From contig DFDK01000069.1 in the NCBI GenBank assembly GCA_002367695.1, positions 15,295 to 21,983 on the forward strand: a stretch of DNA of 6,689 nucleotides, in the 5' to 3' direction. The DNA is from Acidimicrobium sp. UBA3029. Its GTDB lineage: Bacteria; Actinomycetota; Acidimicrobiia; Acidimicrobiales; Ilumatobacteraceae. Both the position numbers and the translations under genes were made by a program. The notes under the pieces were generated by a model. It did no database searches, was not told the origin of the DNA, and worked only from the letters and a program-made list of their open reading frames with translations. How positions within the stretch are numbered: the stretch's first letter is position 1; each line of letters begins with the position of its first letter. This document shows positions 6,065 through 6,689 of this stretch, piece after piece.

Positions 6065-6689
6065 TATAAAATTTTCAGATTCCGTCCGCTTACGGGGTCG
6101 ACATCGGGTAAGCCCGTCATGCGTGGTGCCACACGCGTCTTGTACCGCACATTCATCTGCAGCATCACTGCTGTGAAAGCTTCAAGCGCAAGCGCATTCG
6201 ACAATCTTCCTGTGTTGAGCGGTCGACAACCAGGGATCTTTTCAACAATGTCGCACACTGTTTCAATTGCCTCAGGATGATCAGAACAAATCAACACATC
6301 ACTGTCGACGTGGTGATTGAGATTGCCAAGCTCTTTTGCGGGCAAGTGCTGCAATGCAGCGACAACTTTGCTCAGAGGAATTTCGGCTTGCACGTGGGCA
6401 GCGATACTTCCACGCGGTGGAACGAGCGGTTGAAATTCTTTACCAACCTTGACCAACGCATTGGCCATCGTGACTACGATCTTGCCGGCAAGTTGGCTTG
6501 CGAACTCCCCGACGATGGTGGCAGTCGAATCCCACGGGGTTGCCACCACGACTAGATCACATTTCACTGCGTCAGCGTTGTCGCCACCTTGAATAGTCAG
6601 GTTGTGGCTTGGCCACAGCGATTGCAACTCTTTAACCTTCTCGACCGACCGCGCCTTATCGCGCGAACCGATCACAACGTCGTATCCAG
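6064..6689 (-). CDS. npdG: NADPH-dependent F420 reductase (F420H2:NADP+ oxidoreductase), 5' end missing
   Basis: About 207 C-terminal codons are visible, and the reading frame runs off the right edge. The enzyme moves hydride between coenzyme F420 and NADP(H). The first visible residues, GYDVVIGSRDKAR, correspond to the end of the first strand pair of the Rossmann fold. The glycine-rich GxGxxG loop just before them lies outside the window. Further support comes from the strand CDLVVVATPWDS, the segment VVAALQHLPAKEL, and the C-terminal signature MNVRYKTRVAPRMTGLP, close to the family's NRRYK...GIRITGL. Family length is about 220 residues, so perhaps 12-25 are missing. The GTG at 6673-6675 is an internal valine codon, not the start. 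The stop TAA (6064-6066) overlaps the mshC ATG, so the two are probably translated in succession. F420 use is inferred from family membership. Confidence 0.87.
   Translation of the reverse strand, partial: GYDVVIGSRDKARSVEKVKELQSLWPSHNLTIQGGDNADAVKCDLVVVATPWDSTATIVGEFASQLAGKIVVTMANALVKVGKEFQPLVPPRGSIAAHVQAEIPLSKVVAALQHLPAKELGNLNHHVDSDVLICSDHPEAIETVCDIVEKIPGCRPLNTGRLSNALALEAFTAVMLQMNVRYKTRVAPRMTGLPDVDPVSGRNLKIL

Noticed and set aside
1..6689. Mobile element, CRISPR array, tRNA or rRNA gene, or defence system
   Set aside because: I saw no spaced repeat series, transposase motif, terminal inverted repeats, cloverleaf or defence-gene domain; nearly every base is in a recognisable housekeeping gene.

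Overview
The window looks like an ordinary chromosomal housekeeping segment of an actinobacterium. It carries three markers typical of that phylum: a mycothiol ligase (MshC), a phosphatidylinositol-phosphate synthase with a PIM acyltransferase (PgsA1/PatA type), and an NADPH:F420 oxidoreductase (NpdG). G+C is roughly half by eye, well below most cultured Actinobacteria. That would fit a moderate-GC lineage such as the Acidimicrobiia, but the lineage is inference only.

Layout: seven genes lie head to tail on the minus strand. In transcription order they are npdG (5' end off the right edge), mshC, thrS, a HIT-domain Ap4A phosphorylase-like gene, a small two-helix membrane protein, pgsA and patA. 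Packing is very tight. npdG and mshC share one base (TAATG), thrS and the HIT gene are 5 bp apart, pgsA and patA 6 bp, and the membrane gene and pgsA 10 bp if pgsA starts at its better ATG. The only sizeable gaps are 56 bp before thrS, which holds nested dyad symmetries and a possible -10 element, and 24 bp before the membrane-protein gene, which holds the best Shine-Dalgarno sequence in the window. At the left edge the end of an ArsR-family metalloregulator gene runs on the plus strand, tail to tail with patA. Their stop codons overlap at 219-222, next to a perfect inverted repeat. No stretch longer than 300 bp lacks a gene.

How the genes fit together: thrS-HIT-pgsA-patA is the gene order known from Mycobacterium tuberculosis (thrS, Rv2613c, pgsA1, Rv2611c), where pimA follows. 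Here pimA does not follow and an extra membrane-protein gene is inserted. PgsA makes phosphatidylinositol phosphate from CDP-diacylglycerol and inositol phosphate, and PatA acylates the derived mannosides. MshC adds cysteine to an inositol-containing pseudodisaccharide, so lipid and thiol synthesis both draw on inositol-1-phosphate. NpdG links the F420 and NADPH pools. I found no RNA gene, CRISPR array, transposon or defence system, and nothing that amounts to a clearly new system. The observations worth a second look are modest: the missing pimA, the inserted membrane protein, the arginine-rich tail and motif change in PgsA, and the small dyads at two gene borders.
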